From the NCBI RefSeq assembly GCF_029263785.1, contig NZ_JAJUFE010000003.1:56413-120412 (forward strand): a stretch of 64,000 bases of DNA. Reading direction: 5' to 3'. The notes below the pieces were generated by a model. The model saw only the letters and a list, made by a program, of their open reading frames with translations, ran no database searches and was not told the origin of the DNA. Both the position numbers and the translations under genes were made by a program. Position 1 is the first letter of the stretch. The number at the start of each line of letters is the position of its first letter. Below, piece by piece: positions 63,581 through 64,000 of the stretch. This stretch comes from Pusillimonas sp. GTDB taxonomy: Bacteria > Pseudomonadota > Gammaproteobacteria > Burkholderiales > Burkholderiaceae_B.

Positions 63581-64000
63581 ATGGCAGGAACCGGGCTATT
63601 GATGTTGCTGGACGACATCACCAGTATTCTGGATGACGTCGCGTCCATGACGAAGCTGGCCGGCAAGAAGACCGCGGGCGTATTGGGGGACGATGTTGCG
63701 CTCAATGCTGAACAGGTCAATGGGGTGGCCGCCAGGCGTGAGCTACCCGTTGTGTGGGCCGTGGCAAAGGGCTCGGTGCTCAATAAGATCATCATTGTTC
63801 CGCTGGCATTGCTGATAAGCGCCGTCGTCCCCGCCGCAATAAATCCCATTCTGATGCTTGGAGGCCTGTACCTGTGCTATGAAGGTGCGGAAAAAATAAT
63901 CCATTCGCTGACACACCGAAAGGGATCTGCCAGCGTGCACGGCGCCGGACACGCGATAAGCGGTAAACCTGTCGCCGCTGGCAACGATACCCCATCGCGC
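63581..64000 (+). CDS. DUF808 (YedI-like) membrane protein, cut by the window edge
   Basis: The frame stays open for 140 residues to the end of the window. It starts [41 protein letters not shown], followed by the [30 protein letters not shown] and [19 protein letters not shown] segments characteristic of DUF808/YedI inner-membrane proteins. GGAGAG lies 4 nt before the ATG. Function unknown; the 3' half is missing. It is divergent from the FAN1-like gene. Confidence 0.85.
   Translation, partial: MAGTGLLMLLDDITSILDDVASMTKLAGKKTAGVLGDDVALNAEQVNGVAARRELPVVWAVAKGSVLNKIIIVPLALLISAVVPAAINPILMLGGLYLCYEGAEKIIHSLTHRKGSASVHGAGHAISGKPVAAGNDTPSR

Overview
The window looks like a chromosomal segment of a betaproteobacterium of the order Burkholderiales, most probably Alcaligenaceae (Bordetella/Pusillimonas relatives). 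The grounds are the gene content: gshB next to an incomplete mannose-type PTS, glnK-amtB, ubiK-comM, thrS-infC, rpmI-rplT-pheST-ihfA-merR, an imuA-imuB-dnaE2 cassette and a pga locus. The assignment is inference from recognised families; I see no rRNA to confirm it. No CRISPR array, insertion sequence or prophage was recognised.

Layout. 1-2199 (minus): end of a polyamine-type ABC importer operon (ATPase, then binding protein). 2434-5109: thrS-infC, preceded by a threonine-rich leader peptide and an overlapping terminator that together look like a transcription attenuator; infC starts at a rare ATC codon. 5171-8637: gshB, PTS EIIA, HPr and EI. 8695-10274 (minus): glnK-amtB with a sigma-54 promoter and an NtrC-type palindrome upstream. 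10804-13195: small lipoprotein, ubiK, comM. 13224-19316: rpmI-rplT-pheS-pheT-ihfA-merR and a DUF455 ferritin-like gene, behind a roughly 300-nt leader that contains a 30-codon hydrophobic ORF. 19303-20753 (minus): ECF sigma factor and RskA-type anti-sigma factor. 20841-29032: Atm1-type ABC exporter, then a SUF iron-sulfur operon (sufR-sufBCDSU-sufT) with a perfect 11-bp inverted repeat in the sufR promoter.

29150-41538 is a biofilm-matrix island: an EAL-CBS-GGDEF protein, a LuxR-type regulator with a degenerate receiver, a curli operon (csgE-F-G-curlin-csgH, with one curlin gene) and pgaABCD for poly-N-acetylglucosamine. 41720-41796 is tRNA-Pro(GGG). 42329-49431 holds an MscS-type channel, KtrA/KtrB potassium uptake, an OYE-family reductase, a lipoprotein, a thioesterase and a YqeY protein.

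49563-54918 (minus) is the imuA-imuB-dnaE2 mutagenesis cassette with a near-consensus LexA box. 55049-59452 has an YpfH-like hydrolase whose nucleophilic serine is replaced by glycine, an NRDE protein, a PBP7-type endopeptidase, an exported MTA/SAH-nucleosidase-like protein and a DUF985 cupin. 59462-63462 (minus) is a two-gene operon: a FAN1-like VRR-NUC nuclease, then a helicase in which a PD-(D/E)XK nuclease domain precedes an XPD/DinG-type Fe-S helicase; a LexA-type box lies in front of it. The right edge cuts a DUF808 gene.

Main themes are translation genes under charging-dependent control, nitrogen and PTS signalling, Fe-S cluster assembly, c-di-GMP and biofilm matrix production, and two SOS-type DNA repair modules about 5 kb apart.
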